Made by a program: the position numbers and the translations under genes. The notes below the pieces were generated by a model, which did no database searches, was not told the origin of the DNA, and was given only the letters and a program-made list of their open reading frames with translations. From an uncultured Prevotellaceae bacterium (lineage in GTDB: Bacteria > Bacteroidota > Bacteroidia > Bacteroidales > Bacteroidaceae): a DNA stretch of 16,701 nt. Positions 1 through 6,950 of the stretch are shown piece after piece (the stretch's first letter is position 1; each line of letters starts with the position of its first letter). Where the stretch lies: NCBI GenBank assembly GCA_946624335.1, contig CAMOSA010000034.1, forward strand, positions 1 to 16,701. Reading direction: 5' to 3'.

Positions 1-44
1 AAGTTCATAAAGGGTCAGTAAGTGCCAGCGAAGCACAGCACACT

Positions 45-562
45 AATTATTTTTTCCGGATTCATCCTACACTCCTACACCTTTTGCACTTCATCGCTTG
101 ATTATCTGCAATCTACGAGGTGTATGATGGGGTGTATGATGGTTGTAGGAGGTGTAGGATAAGGGCCGATTTAACGGTTTTTCACAGAATAGCCCGCCCT
201 TTTTTGACCGTCTGCTAGATCGGTTGGCGCTGCTACGCAGAGCGTGCTGGAGCGTCAGGTCTTCAACCCTTGTTACCTAAGTCTATCAGCGAGTCCCATT
301 AGTGGAACTCGAGATTCCCATTAGTGGGACTCGGACATATCATCATGAATAACTGCGGAAACACGCAGTACGATAACGCTAAGCGATTTGGCATACGGGA
401 AAAGAGGGGCGGGTCATTCTGTGTGAAAGGCCTGTTTTTGGCCTTCATCCTACACCCCTACACCCATCCTACACCCCATCCTACACCCATTTATAACGTT
501 GGTATTCAGCCAATAAAGTGCAAAAGGTGTAGGAGTGTAGGATGATTGGCGAAAAAAATTAT
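45..562. repeat. Long imperfect inverted repeat (nested palindrome)
   Basis: Positions 62-89 are the exact reverse complement of 518-545, a perfect 28-bp pair. Similarity continues outward into matching A/T-rich tracts (45-61 and 546-562). It also continues inward in order: a block of TGTAGGATG/TGTATGATG units at 119-162 pairs with a like block at about 443-489. A block reading TTTTTCACAGAAT..CCCGCCC at 174-202 pairs with 400-428. A block around CCGT.TGC..ATCG at 210-231 pairs with about 377-398 with five mismatches. The arms are therefore about 175 bp each around a spacer of about 130 bp. No transposase is visible. It could be a MITE-like element, two opposed copies of one dispersed repeat, or a source of structured RNA. 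Confidence 0.8.
291..332. repeat. Near-palindromic 42-bp centre of the inverted repeat
   Basis: Two direct copies of TCCCATTAGTGG (294-305 and 316-327, 22 bp apart) are bounded by GAGTCCC at the left end and GGGACTC at the right end, with CTCGAG in the middle. Each 12-mer is itself close to a palindrome (CCCATTAGTGGG). The arrangement resembles a paired site for a dimeric DNA-binding protein or a cruciform, but no binding protein can be named from the sequence. Confidence 0.6.
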
Positions 563-891
563 AGCATACGGTAGAGATCCATACGACCTACGGTGGAGGC
601 TTTGTCGATGCCTCTCGCTGAATAACCTCGCCAGAAGGGGGTCGGAAACAGACACAGACAGTGGCACACCTTCGGCGTGCCCTCAATGAGAGTTTACCGG
701 ACACGAATGATAAGCTTTGGTGTGTACGCAGACACCGCACTGCTGTCAGGGCGTTGTCTTTATGATGACAAGTTCGTGATTGGTGTCTTTCTCTCGCATG
801 GATAGGAGCTCGTTTCCCGTCCATGGCATATAGGATGGTTCATGCTTCGTGGCTTGCATGATGAGGTAAGGGCGGTGGGGGTGTTGATGGT

Positions 892-3330
892 TCAGAAGTC
901 GATGAGTATTCGTGCGTTGATCATTCGTCCGGTGAGGTAGTTGGGCACGGCATACTGCTGTCGTGATATGTCTGTGATCCAAAGGTATGATGCTACGTTG
1001 CTTATGCCGAGCACGTTGAAGCAGTCGAGTCCGAGCCATACGTTTTTCAGCAGGTGTCCGAATCCTCTGCGCCGTCCGTCCTCGTTGTTGAGGAGCCGGT
1101 AGCTCATGCCGAGGTCGACGCGTCGATAGGGCGTGGCTCGGAAGACGTGGCTCTCGAGTCCTGTGTGTGGCGGTCCGAAGGGGAGCCCTCCTGCAAATGC
1201 CATCTTGAGTGTCATCTTCCATCGGTCGGTGCCTGGGAAGTAGTCGGAGAAGAAGAAGTTGAGGTTCCAGCGCTGGTCGGTTGGCTGAGGGATGGTCTTG
1301 CCGTGGAGCTTCATGGCGGCTTTCATCAAGGAGAAGGAGATCCAGGAGTCTGTGCCGGGGACGAATTCTCCGTAGACCTTGAAGTCTACGCCTGCGACGT
1401 AGCCGCGGCCTTCGTTGCGTCCGTAGTAGACGACCTTGAGGTTGTCGACGTTGTAGGGGTTGAGCCGGCTCTGGGCCTTGTAGTAGAGCTCGGTGGTGAA
1501 CTTGAAGGGTCGGTCGGCGATGCGGAACTTGTACTCTCCCCCGAGCAGTACCTGGAAGGAACGCTGGCTCCGGATGTCGGGGTTGAGGCGTACGGTGGTG
1601 GCTCCGTCGATGGTGGTGGTGTCACGGAGTTCCTTGTAGAAGGGTGCCTGGTAGTAGAGTCCGGTGGCGAGGCGGAAGGTGAGGTTGTCATTGGCCGCTG
1701 GTACGAATCCGACGCTGGCTCGTGGTGAGAGGAGCCACTCGTCGTTCCACGACCAATGGCTGAGGCGTGCGCCATAGTTGATGGAGAGGATGCCGAGGGG
1801 GAGTTCGCGCCGCCAGGTGTCCTGAAGGAAGAGTTCGAGGCGGTGGGAATTGACGTGCTGGAGGGACTTGAGGTTGTAGATGAGCTCGAGACGGTCGCCG
1901 TAGTGTGGCATTGAATATCCTGCTGAGTCGCGGAACTCCCACTCTCGTGTGTTCTCACGTATGCGTTCGTGCTTGAAGAGTATGCCGGCCTGTAGCTGGT
2001 GGTGAGGTGGCGTGAACTGGTAGAGTGCGCGCAGGGTCTGTGTCTTGGATGTGAGGAGGTTGCGGGCGTGTTCCATATAGGTGCCTACGGCGAGCTGCTC
2101 GGCGGTGTTGGTCTCATCGAGCCAATACTGGCCTTGTATATCGTAGGTCTCGCGCTCCTTGGTGGAGAAGGCTGATGCGCCGAGTGTCAGGAGGCTGTGT
2201 GGGCCGATGCGCCGGCTGATGGTGAGGGCTCCGAAGAGTGTGCGAAAGAGGTCTTGCTCTTCGCCGTCGAAATAGACGCGGAAGCTCTTGACGTCCTCCA
2301 TCGTACCGAAATTGGTCTCTCGATCCTTGGGCTTGAAGCGGTAATTGTTACGCGAGATATAGCCTATGGCGTCGATGGTCCACGCGGGCGATGGCTGCCA
2401 GGAGAGGTAGGCCTGATAGTCGACGAACGAGGGATCGTACTCGCCACTGGTCTCGAGCGATCCTAAGAGGTAGCGGTTGGACTTGTAGCGCACGCCCTGC
2501 GACAGGGAGAGGTTGCCGATGCGCAAGCCGTCGTAGACATTGGTGCCGAGCAGGCTGGCAGCGAGCGATGCTTCGTGCTTGGTGGGCCGCCGATAGGTGA
2601 TGTCGAGGACTGAGGACATACGGTCGCCGTATTTGGCCTCGAAGCCTCCGGCGGAGAACTGTACGCGCTCGACCATGTCGGAGTTGATGACGGAGAGCCC
2701 TTCTTGCTGACCGCTGGAGATGAGCAATGGGCGATAGACTTCCATGCCGTTGAGGTAGACGCAGTTCTCGTCGAAGGAGCCGCCACGTACGTTGTACTGG
2801 GACGAGAGTTCGTTGTGTGACGAGACGCCGGCCTGCGTCGCGACGAGTTCCTCGACGGCATTACCTGTCGTGGAGGGCATTCGCCGAATGTCCTCGGTCG
2901 ACAGTTCCTGTGTCGTTCCCATCTGCCGGCGTACATCCTTGACGACGATCTCCTGCATATCGGTGCCGCCAGAGCGCATGACGATATTCCAGGTGAGCTT
3001 GCCACTGGGGCGCACGAATGTCTTGCTCTTCTTTTCGAAGCCGATGAGGGTGTAGTGGATGACGACGGTGTCGGCTGTGGCGAACTGGAAGGTGTAGTGT
3101 CCGTCGAGATTGGTGACGCCTCCGGCCATCTGTCCTTGGACCTTGACGGTGACGAAGGGCAGTGGCTTGTGATCGTCGTCAACGACGCGGCCGCTGATGG
3201 TGCAAGTCGTGTGAGGCGACGGGCCAACGCTGTCGGTGACGGCGACGAGGACCGAGTCGGCTGACTGCTGGGCCTTCAGGGGCGTGAGGCACAACAGCGA
3301 AAGGAGTATGGACGCTACGGCTCTATACAT
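892..3330 (-). CDS. TonB-dependent outer-membrane receptor
   Basis: This is an outer-membrane active transporter of about 812 aa energised by TonB-ExbBD; its substrate cannot be read from sequence. I chose the ATG at 3330. It gives a clear signal peptide (residues 1-20, ending LKA before QQ), whereas the open frame continues upstream to 3597 only through serine-rich nonsense overlapping the neighbouring gene. Residues of about 43-125 form a carboxypeptidase-regulatory-like beta sandwich (ISGRVVDDDHKPLPFVTVKV). About 135-235 is the plug domain (ELVATQAGVSSHNELSSQYN, then NVRGGSFDENCVYLNGMEVY). The rest is the beta-barrel, ending in the aromatic C-terminus typical of outer-membrane proteins (ILIDF). 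No SusD-like lipoprotein follows, so it is not a classical SusC of a glycan-uptake pair. It starts 28 nt after the kinase-RapZ gene and is probably last in that operon. Confidence 0.93.
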   Translation of the reverse strand: MYRAVASILLSLLCLTPLKAQQSADSVLVAVTDSVGPSPHTTCTISGRVVDDDHKPLPFVTVKVQGQMAGGVTNLDGHYTFQFATADTVVIHYTLIGFEKKSKTFVRPSGKLTWNIVMRSGGTDMQEIVVKDVRRQMGTTQELSTEDIRRMPSTTGNAVEELVATQAGVSSHNELSSQYNVRGGSFDENCVYLNGMEVYRPLLISSGQQEGLSVINSDMVERVQFSAGGFEAKYGDRMSSVLDITYRRPTKHEASLAASLLGTNVYDGLRIGNLSLSQGVRYKSNRYLLGSLETSGEYDPSFVDYQAYLSWQPSPAWTIDAIGYISRNNYRFKPKDRETNFGTMEDVKSFRVYFDGEEQDLFRTLFGALTISRRIGPHSLLTLGASAFSTKERETYDIQGQYWLDETNTAEQLAVGTYMEHARNLLTSKTQTLRALYQFTPPHHQLQAGILFKHERIRENTREWEFRDSAGYSMPHYGDRLELIYNLKSLQHVNSHRLELFLQDTWRRELPLGILSINYGARLSHWSWNDEWLLSPRASVGFVPAANDNLTFRLATGLYYQAPFYKELRDTTTIDGATTVRLNPDIRSQRSFQVLLGGEYKFRIADRPFKFTTELYYKAQSRLNPYNVDNLKVVYYGRNEGRGYVAGVDFKVYGEFVPGTDSWISFSLMKAAMKLHGKTIPQPTDQRWNLNFFFSDYFPGTDRWKMTLKMAFAGGLPFGPPHTGLESHVFRATPYRRVDLGMSYRLLNNEDGRRRGFGHLLKNVWLGLDCFNVLGISNVASYLWITDISRQQYAVPNYLTGRMINARILIDF

Positions 3331-3358
3331 ATTATATATAACGTCGCGAGAGCACGAT

Positions 3359-4939
3359 TTATTGTGCTGGTTGCAGAACTGATTGTATGCCTTGTTCGCG
3401 ATGGCACAGAACGACGCGTATGCCGTACTTGCGATGTAGGTGTTCTGCGAGGTGCTGTGCGCTGTAGACGGAACGGTGCTGACCTCCTGTGCATCCGAAT
3501 GCGAACATGAGATCGGTGAATCCTCGCTGGAGATAGCGTTCGACGTGTGCGTCGGCGAGGCGGTAGACGGCGTCGAGGAAGGTGAGGATCTCGCCATCTT
3601 CTTCGAGGAAACGTATGACGGGCTCGTCGAGTCCTGTGAGGTGCTTATAGGGTTCGTAGCGGCCTGGGTTGTTGGTGCTGCGGCAGTCGAATACGTAGCC
3701 TCCTCCGTTGCCGGAGGTGTCTTCAGGTATGCCGCGCTTGTAGGAGAATGAGAAGACGCGTACGGTGAGGGGGGGCTGTAGCGGTTGAGGGTTGAGGGTT
3801 GAGGGTTCTTCGCTGAGCGAAGCGGCTGAGCCGAGCGGAGGGTTGAGGGTTGAGAGGTGAGGGGTCAGGGGTGAGGGTTCTGCGCTGAGCGAAGCGGCTG
3901 AGCCGAGCGGAGCGGTGAGGGGCTCTGTGTTTGCGGTGAGGCTCTGAATGATGCGGCACAACTCGGGATAGTGGGATAATGTGGAATGGGCGGTCTGGAG
4001 TAGTTGTCGCAGGTTGTCGATGGCTGGCGGTATGCTCTGGAGGAAGTGGCTCTTGCGTTGGAAATAGCCCCGGAAGCCGTATGCGCCGAGCACCTGTAGT
4101 GTGCGAAAGAGTACGAAGAGGGGGATGCGTGATCGGAAGGCGTTGTCGTCGAGGGTGATGTAGGGCCTGAGGTTGTCGAGATAGACATCGATGAGGGCAT
4201 GCCGTAGTGCGCTATCGTATCGGGCGGATGCTTGCCAGAGGAAGCTGACGAGGTCGTACTGGAGTGGGCCCCGGCGTCCGCCCTGGAAGTCGATGAAATG
4301 TGGGTTGCGGTCTGTGTCGATGATGACGTTGCGGGCCTGGAAGTCGCGATAGAGAAAGGTGGGCGGCAGGTTGTAGGTGTCCTCGAGTAGGTCGCTGGCA
4401 AGTGCGTGGAAGTCGTGCTCGAGTCGCAGTTCGTGGAAGTCGATGTCGGTGGCTTTGAGGTAGCAGTACTTGAAGTAGTTGAGGTCGAAGAGTACGTTGG
4501 TGGTGTCCATCTCGGGCTGTGGATAGCAGCATGAGAAGTCGAGGTCGTGTGCTCCGATGACCTGTATGCGTGGCAGCTGGGCTATGGTTCTGCGCAGTAG
4601 CTGCTGCTCGTCAAAGCTGTAGTGTCCTCCAGCGTCTCGTCCGGAGCTAAGGGCGTCGAAGAGTGATTGTGTGCCGAGGTCGTCCTGCAGGTATCGTAGC
4701 TTATCGTGTGAGACAGCGAGTACGCGTGGCACGGGCAGTCCCTTGGCGGTGAAATGACGTGCGAGGGTGATGAAGGCGTTGTTCTCCTCAACTGAGGTGC
4801 CGATGACGCCGATGATGGTGTTGCCCTCGGCGCTTGTGAATCGTAGGTAGTGGCGGCTGCTGCCGGAACCGGTGATGGGGGTTACGGTCTTGGGGGCTTC
4901 GCCGGTGTAAGCGGTGTAGAGTGCTGTGAGTTGTTGCAT
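3359..4939 (-). CDS. AmgK-like sugar kinase fused to RapZ C-terminal domain
   Basis: This 526-aa protein has two domains. Residues 1 to about 330 are an aminoglycoside-phosphotransferase-fold kinase: the catalytic loop is RDFQARN (Asp199, Asn204) and the metal-binding segment is IDFQGGRRGP (Asp217). Both resemble AmgK, which phosphorylates the anomeric position of MurNAc/GlcNAc in cell-wall recycling. Residues of about 392-526 match the RapZ C-terminal domain, with the hallmark GCTGGQHRSVY at 482-492. In enterobacterial RapZ this half binds glucosamine-6-phosphate and the RNA/RNase E machinery. The P-loop N-terminal half of RapZ is absent and replaced by the kinase. The linker (about 336-391) is built from inserted repeats (see 3784-3920). 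It begins 8 nt after the permease gene. A role in amino-sugar salvage or sensing is inferred; the substrate is unproven. Confidence 0.85.
   Translation of the reverse strand: MQQLTALYTAYTGEAPKTVTPITGSGSSRHYLRFTSAEGNTIIGVIGTSVEENNAFITLARHFTAKGLPVPRVLAVSHDKLRYLQDDLGTQSLFDALSSGRDAGGHYSFDEQQLLRRTIAQLPRIQVIGAHDLDFSCCYPQPEMDTTNVLFDLNYFKYCYLKATDIDFHELRLEHDFHALASDLLEDTYNLPPTFLYRDFQARNVIIDTDRNPHFIDFQGGRRGPLQYDLVSFLWQASARYDSALRHALIDVYLDNLRPYITLDDNAFRSRIPLFVLFRTLQVLGAYGFRGYFQRKSHFLQSIPPAIDNLRQLLQTAHSTLSHYPELCRIIQSLTANTEPLTAPLGSAASLSAEPSPLTPHLSTLNPPLGSAASLSEEPSTLNPQPLQPPLTVRVFSFSYKRGIPEDTSGNGGGYVFDCRSTNNPGRYEPYKHLTGLDEPVIRFLEEDGEILTFLDAVYRLADAHVERYLQRGFTDLMFAFGCTGGQHRSVYSAQHLAEHLHRKYGIRVVLCHREQGIQSVLQPAQ
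3784..3920 (-). repeat. Heptad/double-hairpin repeat within the kinase-RapZ linker
   Basis: GTTGAGG heptads (from 3784 and again from 3842) surround two identical 30-bp cores at 3811-3840 and 3883-3912, exactly 72 bp (24 codons) apart. The first core region forms two adjacent perfect hairpins, CTTCGC-TGA-GCGAAG (3808-3822) and CGGC-TGA-GCCG (3823-3833). In the second copy only the CGGC hairpin (3895-3905) is complete. Read on the minus strand, the cores give LGSAASLS twice and the heptads give proline/asparagine/serine-rich STLNPQP-type peptide. It sits exactly between two conserved domains. Confidence 0.85.
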
Positions 4940-4947
4940 CGGAAGGA

Positions 4948-6222
4948 TTAAAGATACTTGATCTTGCGGCGGATAGCCAGGCTATTGAAGAATGAGACGA
5001 GGATGAAGAGGGCGAATCCGAGGAGGAGGGTGTTGTCGACGCGCCCTTCGCTGAGTGTCGGGAACATCTGCCACAGTCGCTCGAGATAGATGCTGCGTGC
5101 CCAGAAGACGATGGCGAAGGCAAGGAGCAGGACGAGGGCGTTCATGGCTACGGTGAGCAGCTGGTAGGGCATGGAGATTCGGCTGGGTGAATAGCCTATG
5201 AGCCTCAGGTTCTGAAGCTTCTCGGCGTTCTTCTGCACGAGCAGGTAGATGCTGAGCATGAGTATATAGAAAGATAGTGCGCTGATGAGGAGCCCGACGG
5301 CCATGACGATGGCGGCGACGACCTTGAGGAAGTAGGTGGCCCTCCCGGCCTCGAGACTGTTATCCTCGAGCTCGTAGCCGTGGTCTTGCATGAAGGTGGC
5401 TATGGCGTCGTCGGCAGGATTTTTCACTTCGACGATGAGTCGAGTGGGGGCTGGCGTTGAGCGTTGAGCGTTGAGCGTTGAGGGTTGAGCGTTGAGCGGA
5501 GCGGCTGAGCCGAGCGGAGCGTTGAGGGTAGCATTGCTCATCTGCATGAATGACTGGGGCACCAGGACGGTGTTCAGTCGATTGGAGAATCCGACGACGC
5601 GCCCTTTCAGTTGGTGCTCTTCGCCACCCTGCCCTCTCAGGCGAAGGTCGAGCTGTACCATGGAGACGACTCCCTCGGATAGCTTTGGCAGGTTCTTGGT
5701 CTGTGCGAAGCCGAAATTGTAGATGGCGAGATAGGAGCGTGGCAGGATGATAGGCACCTCGTCGAGGGTTGTGAGTGAGAGTCTGTCGGCCTTGTCGCCG
5801 GCGAAAGCGTCGGGCCATTTGTTGTCGACGAACTCGTCGGGTACGCTCTCGAAGAACATATCCGTGCCCATGCCTATCCCGCCCATGGAGAGCGATCCGT
5901 AGACTTGATACTGGGATGCGGTGAACGCCCCGACACGGCGTGTGAAGCTTTGCGACTGTAGCTCGCTGATGTCGTCGGGGGTGAATGTCTGTGCCTTTCC
6001 GCCGAGTACGTCGGTAGCAGCGATCTTTTTGGAGACGATGACGTAGGTGTTTTTCATCACACTGTCGTCGCCGCTGAAGGCTGGGATGACATCCTCGTAG
6101 AACTGAAGCGAAAGCAGCACGATGACCATGCCGAGGAGATTGGCAAAGAAGAAGCCGAGGAACTGAGCTATACTGATGTGCTGGCGCAGTAGACGCCATA
6201 TAAGAAACGAGTGACTGGACAT
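4948..6222 (-). CDS. ABC transporter permease, FtsX-like
   Basis: A 424-aa inner-membrane permease with the FtsX/MacB layout: one N-terminal membrane segment (about 19-41), a large extracytoplasmic domain (about 45-295), then three membrane segments (about 299-329, 353-375 and 397-413) and a basic C-terminus (RRKIKYL). The loop between the second and third segments (EKLQNLRLIGYSPSRI) resembles the FtsX coupling region. It starts 13 nt after the ATPase stop codon, so the two very likely form one complex. FtsX/MacB-type complexes generally transmit force across the membrane or export substrates instead of importing nutrients. The substrate is unknown. Residues of about 232-259 are an inserted repeat peptide (TLNAPLGSAAPLNAQPSTLN and onward), absent from what I would expect of the family. 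Confidence 0.82.
   Translation of the reverse strand: MSSHSFLIWRLLRQHISIAQFLGFFFANLLGMVIVLLSLQFYEDVIPAFSGDDSVMKNTYVIVSKKIAATDVLGGKAQTFTPDDISELQSQSFTRRVGAFTASQYQVYGSLSMGGIGMGTDMFFESVPDEFVDNKWPDAFAGDKADRLSLTTLDEVPIILPRSYLAIYNFGFAQTKNLPKLSEGVVSMVQLDLRLRGQGGEEHQLKGRVVGFSNRLNTVLVPQSFMQMSNATLNAPLGSAAPLNAQPSTLNAQRSTPAPTRLIVEVKNPADDAIATFMQDHGYELEDNSLEAGRATYFLKVVAAIVMAVGLLISALSFYILMLSIYLLVQKNAEKLQNLRLIGYSPSRISMPYQLLTVAMNALVLLLAFAIVFWARSIYLERLWQMFPTLSEGRVDNTLLLGFALFILVSFFNSLAIRRKIKYL
5456..5527 (-). repeat. Heptad/hairpin repeat within the permease gene
   Basis: Six perfect heptads run from 5456 to 5497 (GTTGAGC x3, GTTGAGG, GTTGAGC x2). A hairpin core at 5498-5520 follows, then one more heptad at 5521-5527. 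Positions 5500-5519 are identical over 20 bp to part of the two cores in the kinase-RapZ gene, including the hairpin CGGC-TGA-GCCG (5502-5512). The minus-strand reading is LGSAAP plus LNAQPST/LNAQRST, and the frame is preserved on both sides. Confidence 0.87.
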
Positions 6223-6235
6223 GAGGCCTTGTTCG

Positions 6236-6880
6236 TTAGAGTTTAAGAATCCTGTCGTAGGGCAAATCCATGTGATGGCCGATGCTGGTGACGATGACGC
6301 CAGCGCCCTGTCGTTGTGCCTCGGCCATCATCAGCTGGCCCATGACGCGGCTGTTGTCGGCGTCGAGATGGCTGACGGGTTCGTCGGCGAGCAGAAAGTC
6401 GAATGGCTGACAGAGTGCGCGCATCATGGCGACTCGTTGCTGCTGTCCGAAGCTCATCAGCCCCAGACGTGTGTCGCGCTTGTCGGCGATGCCGAGTTGC
6501 TCGAACCATGCCGCGATGTCATCGTCGGTCTTGAACGAAGTGAGCTGGTTCTTGATCTGAACGTTCTCCCAAGCGGTGAGCTCGGGGAATAGGCGCAGCT
6601 CTTGGAACATCGTACTCAGCGAGCGCTGCCGCAAGAGTGTCCAGTCATGTGAACGCATCTGGCTGATGTCTTTGCCGTCGAAGGCTATGGTGCCGATATA
6701 GTCTTTGCGATAGCCGATGAGGAAGCTACAGAGCGAGGATTTACCTGTTCCCGAAGCTGCTTCGATGAGGTAGAGTCGGCCGCGCTCGAGGGTGACATCC
6801 TGCAGCCAGAGGTCAGAGCATATGTCAGTGCGCTGGGCAAAGACGCGCGGCAGTGTATGGTGAAGAGTTATGGTGATCAA
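6236..6880 (-). CDS. ABC transporter ATP-binding protein
   Basis: This is the ATPase partner of the adjacent FtsX-like permease. Taking the TTG at 6880 as start gives 214 aa. An ATG frame from 7024 would overlap the preceding gene and translate the heptad repeat (NFQLSTFQL). The TTG gives the usual short ABC N-terminus instead (ITITLHH), though without a convincing ribosome site. Motifs are: Walker A AASGTGKS at 41-48 with Ala where the family usually has Gly; Q-loop Gln93 (TMFQELRLF); signature MSFGQQQR at 142-149 in place of LSGGQ; Walker B LLADEP at 163-168; D-loop SHLD at 170-173; and switch His202 (SIGHH). The catalytic Lys47, Glu167 and His are intact, so it is probably active despite the two deviations. 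It fits the LolD/MacB/FtsE group. Confidence 0.85.
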   Translation of the reverse strand: MITITLHHTLPRVFAQRTDICSDLWLQDVTLERGRLYLIEAASGTGKSSLCSFLIGYRKDYIGTIAFDGKDISQMRSHDWTLLRQRSLSTMFQELRLFPELTAWENVQIKNQLTSFKTDDDIAAWFEQLGIADKRDTRLGLMSFGQQQRVAMMRALCQPFDFLLADEPVSHLDADNSRVMGQLMMAEAQRQGAGVIVTSIGHHMDLPYDRILKL

Positions 6881-6889
6881 GGGGATGGA

Positions 6890-6947
6890 GTTGATAGTTG
6901 AAAGTTGAAAGTTGAAAAGTTGAAACGTTGAAAGTTGAAAGTTGAAA
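6890..6947 (-). repeat. GTTGAAA heptad array between DUF4836-like gene and ABC ATPase
   Basis: Eight heptads run in tandem: one GTTGATA followed by seven GTTGAAA. Single-base insertions break the register at 6918 and 6926. They fill nearly all of the 70-nt gap between the stop codon of the upstream gene (6951) and the probable TTG start of the ATPase (6880). They share the GTTGA core and 7-nt period with the GTTGAGN arrays in the two downstream genes, but lack the hairpin core. Confidence 0.9.
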
Positions 6948-6950
6948 GGG

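Larger units (their letters stand above)
1..891. other. Non-coding region, no credible gene
   Basis: I find no supportable coding sequence here. Short open frames exist (for example 324-545 on + and 588-824 on -), but they read through repeats or have protein-unlike composition. Positions 45-562 are occupied by a long imperfect inverted repeat, listed separately. Positions 546-891 lie just downstream of the TonB receptor stop codon. They hold only small hairpins: 663-681 (GGCAC/GTGCC around a TTC loop) and 840-861 (TCATGC/GCATGA, 10-nt loop). Neither is followed by a T-tract on the strand that would end the receptor transcript, so I do not call a terminator. Confidence 0.7.

Noticed and set aside
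324..545. Plus-strand open frame of 73 codons with HPYTHPTPHPTP-type sequence
   Set aside because: It is a translation of the TGTAGGATG-type repeat block in the inverted repeat; the proline/histidine pattern follows from the DNA repeat and there is no promoter or domain.
663..681. Rho-independent terminator for the minus-strand operon
   Set aside because: The hairpin is real, but no T-tract follows it on the minus strand.
588..824. Minus-strand open frame of 78 codons downstream of the TonB receptor
   Set aside because: Composition is Arg/His/Cys-rich nonsense, with no recognisable domain or start context.
1054..1728. Long plus-strand open frame opposite the TonB receptor
   Set aside because: Val/Glu/Gly-rich antisense shadow of a clearly real barrel protein in GC-rich DNA.
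3331..3597. N-terminal extension of the TonB receptor to 3597
   Set aside because: It overlaps the kinase-RapZ gene, is Ser/Thr/Ala nonsense, and would bury the obvious signal peptide that begins at 3330.
6890..6947. CRISPR-like array
   Set aside because: The period is 7 nt with no spacers and no cas genes; it is a simple tandem heptad.
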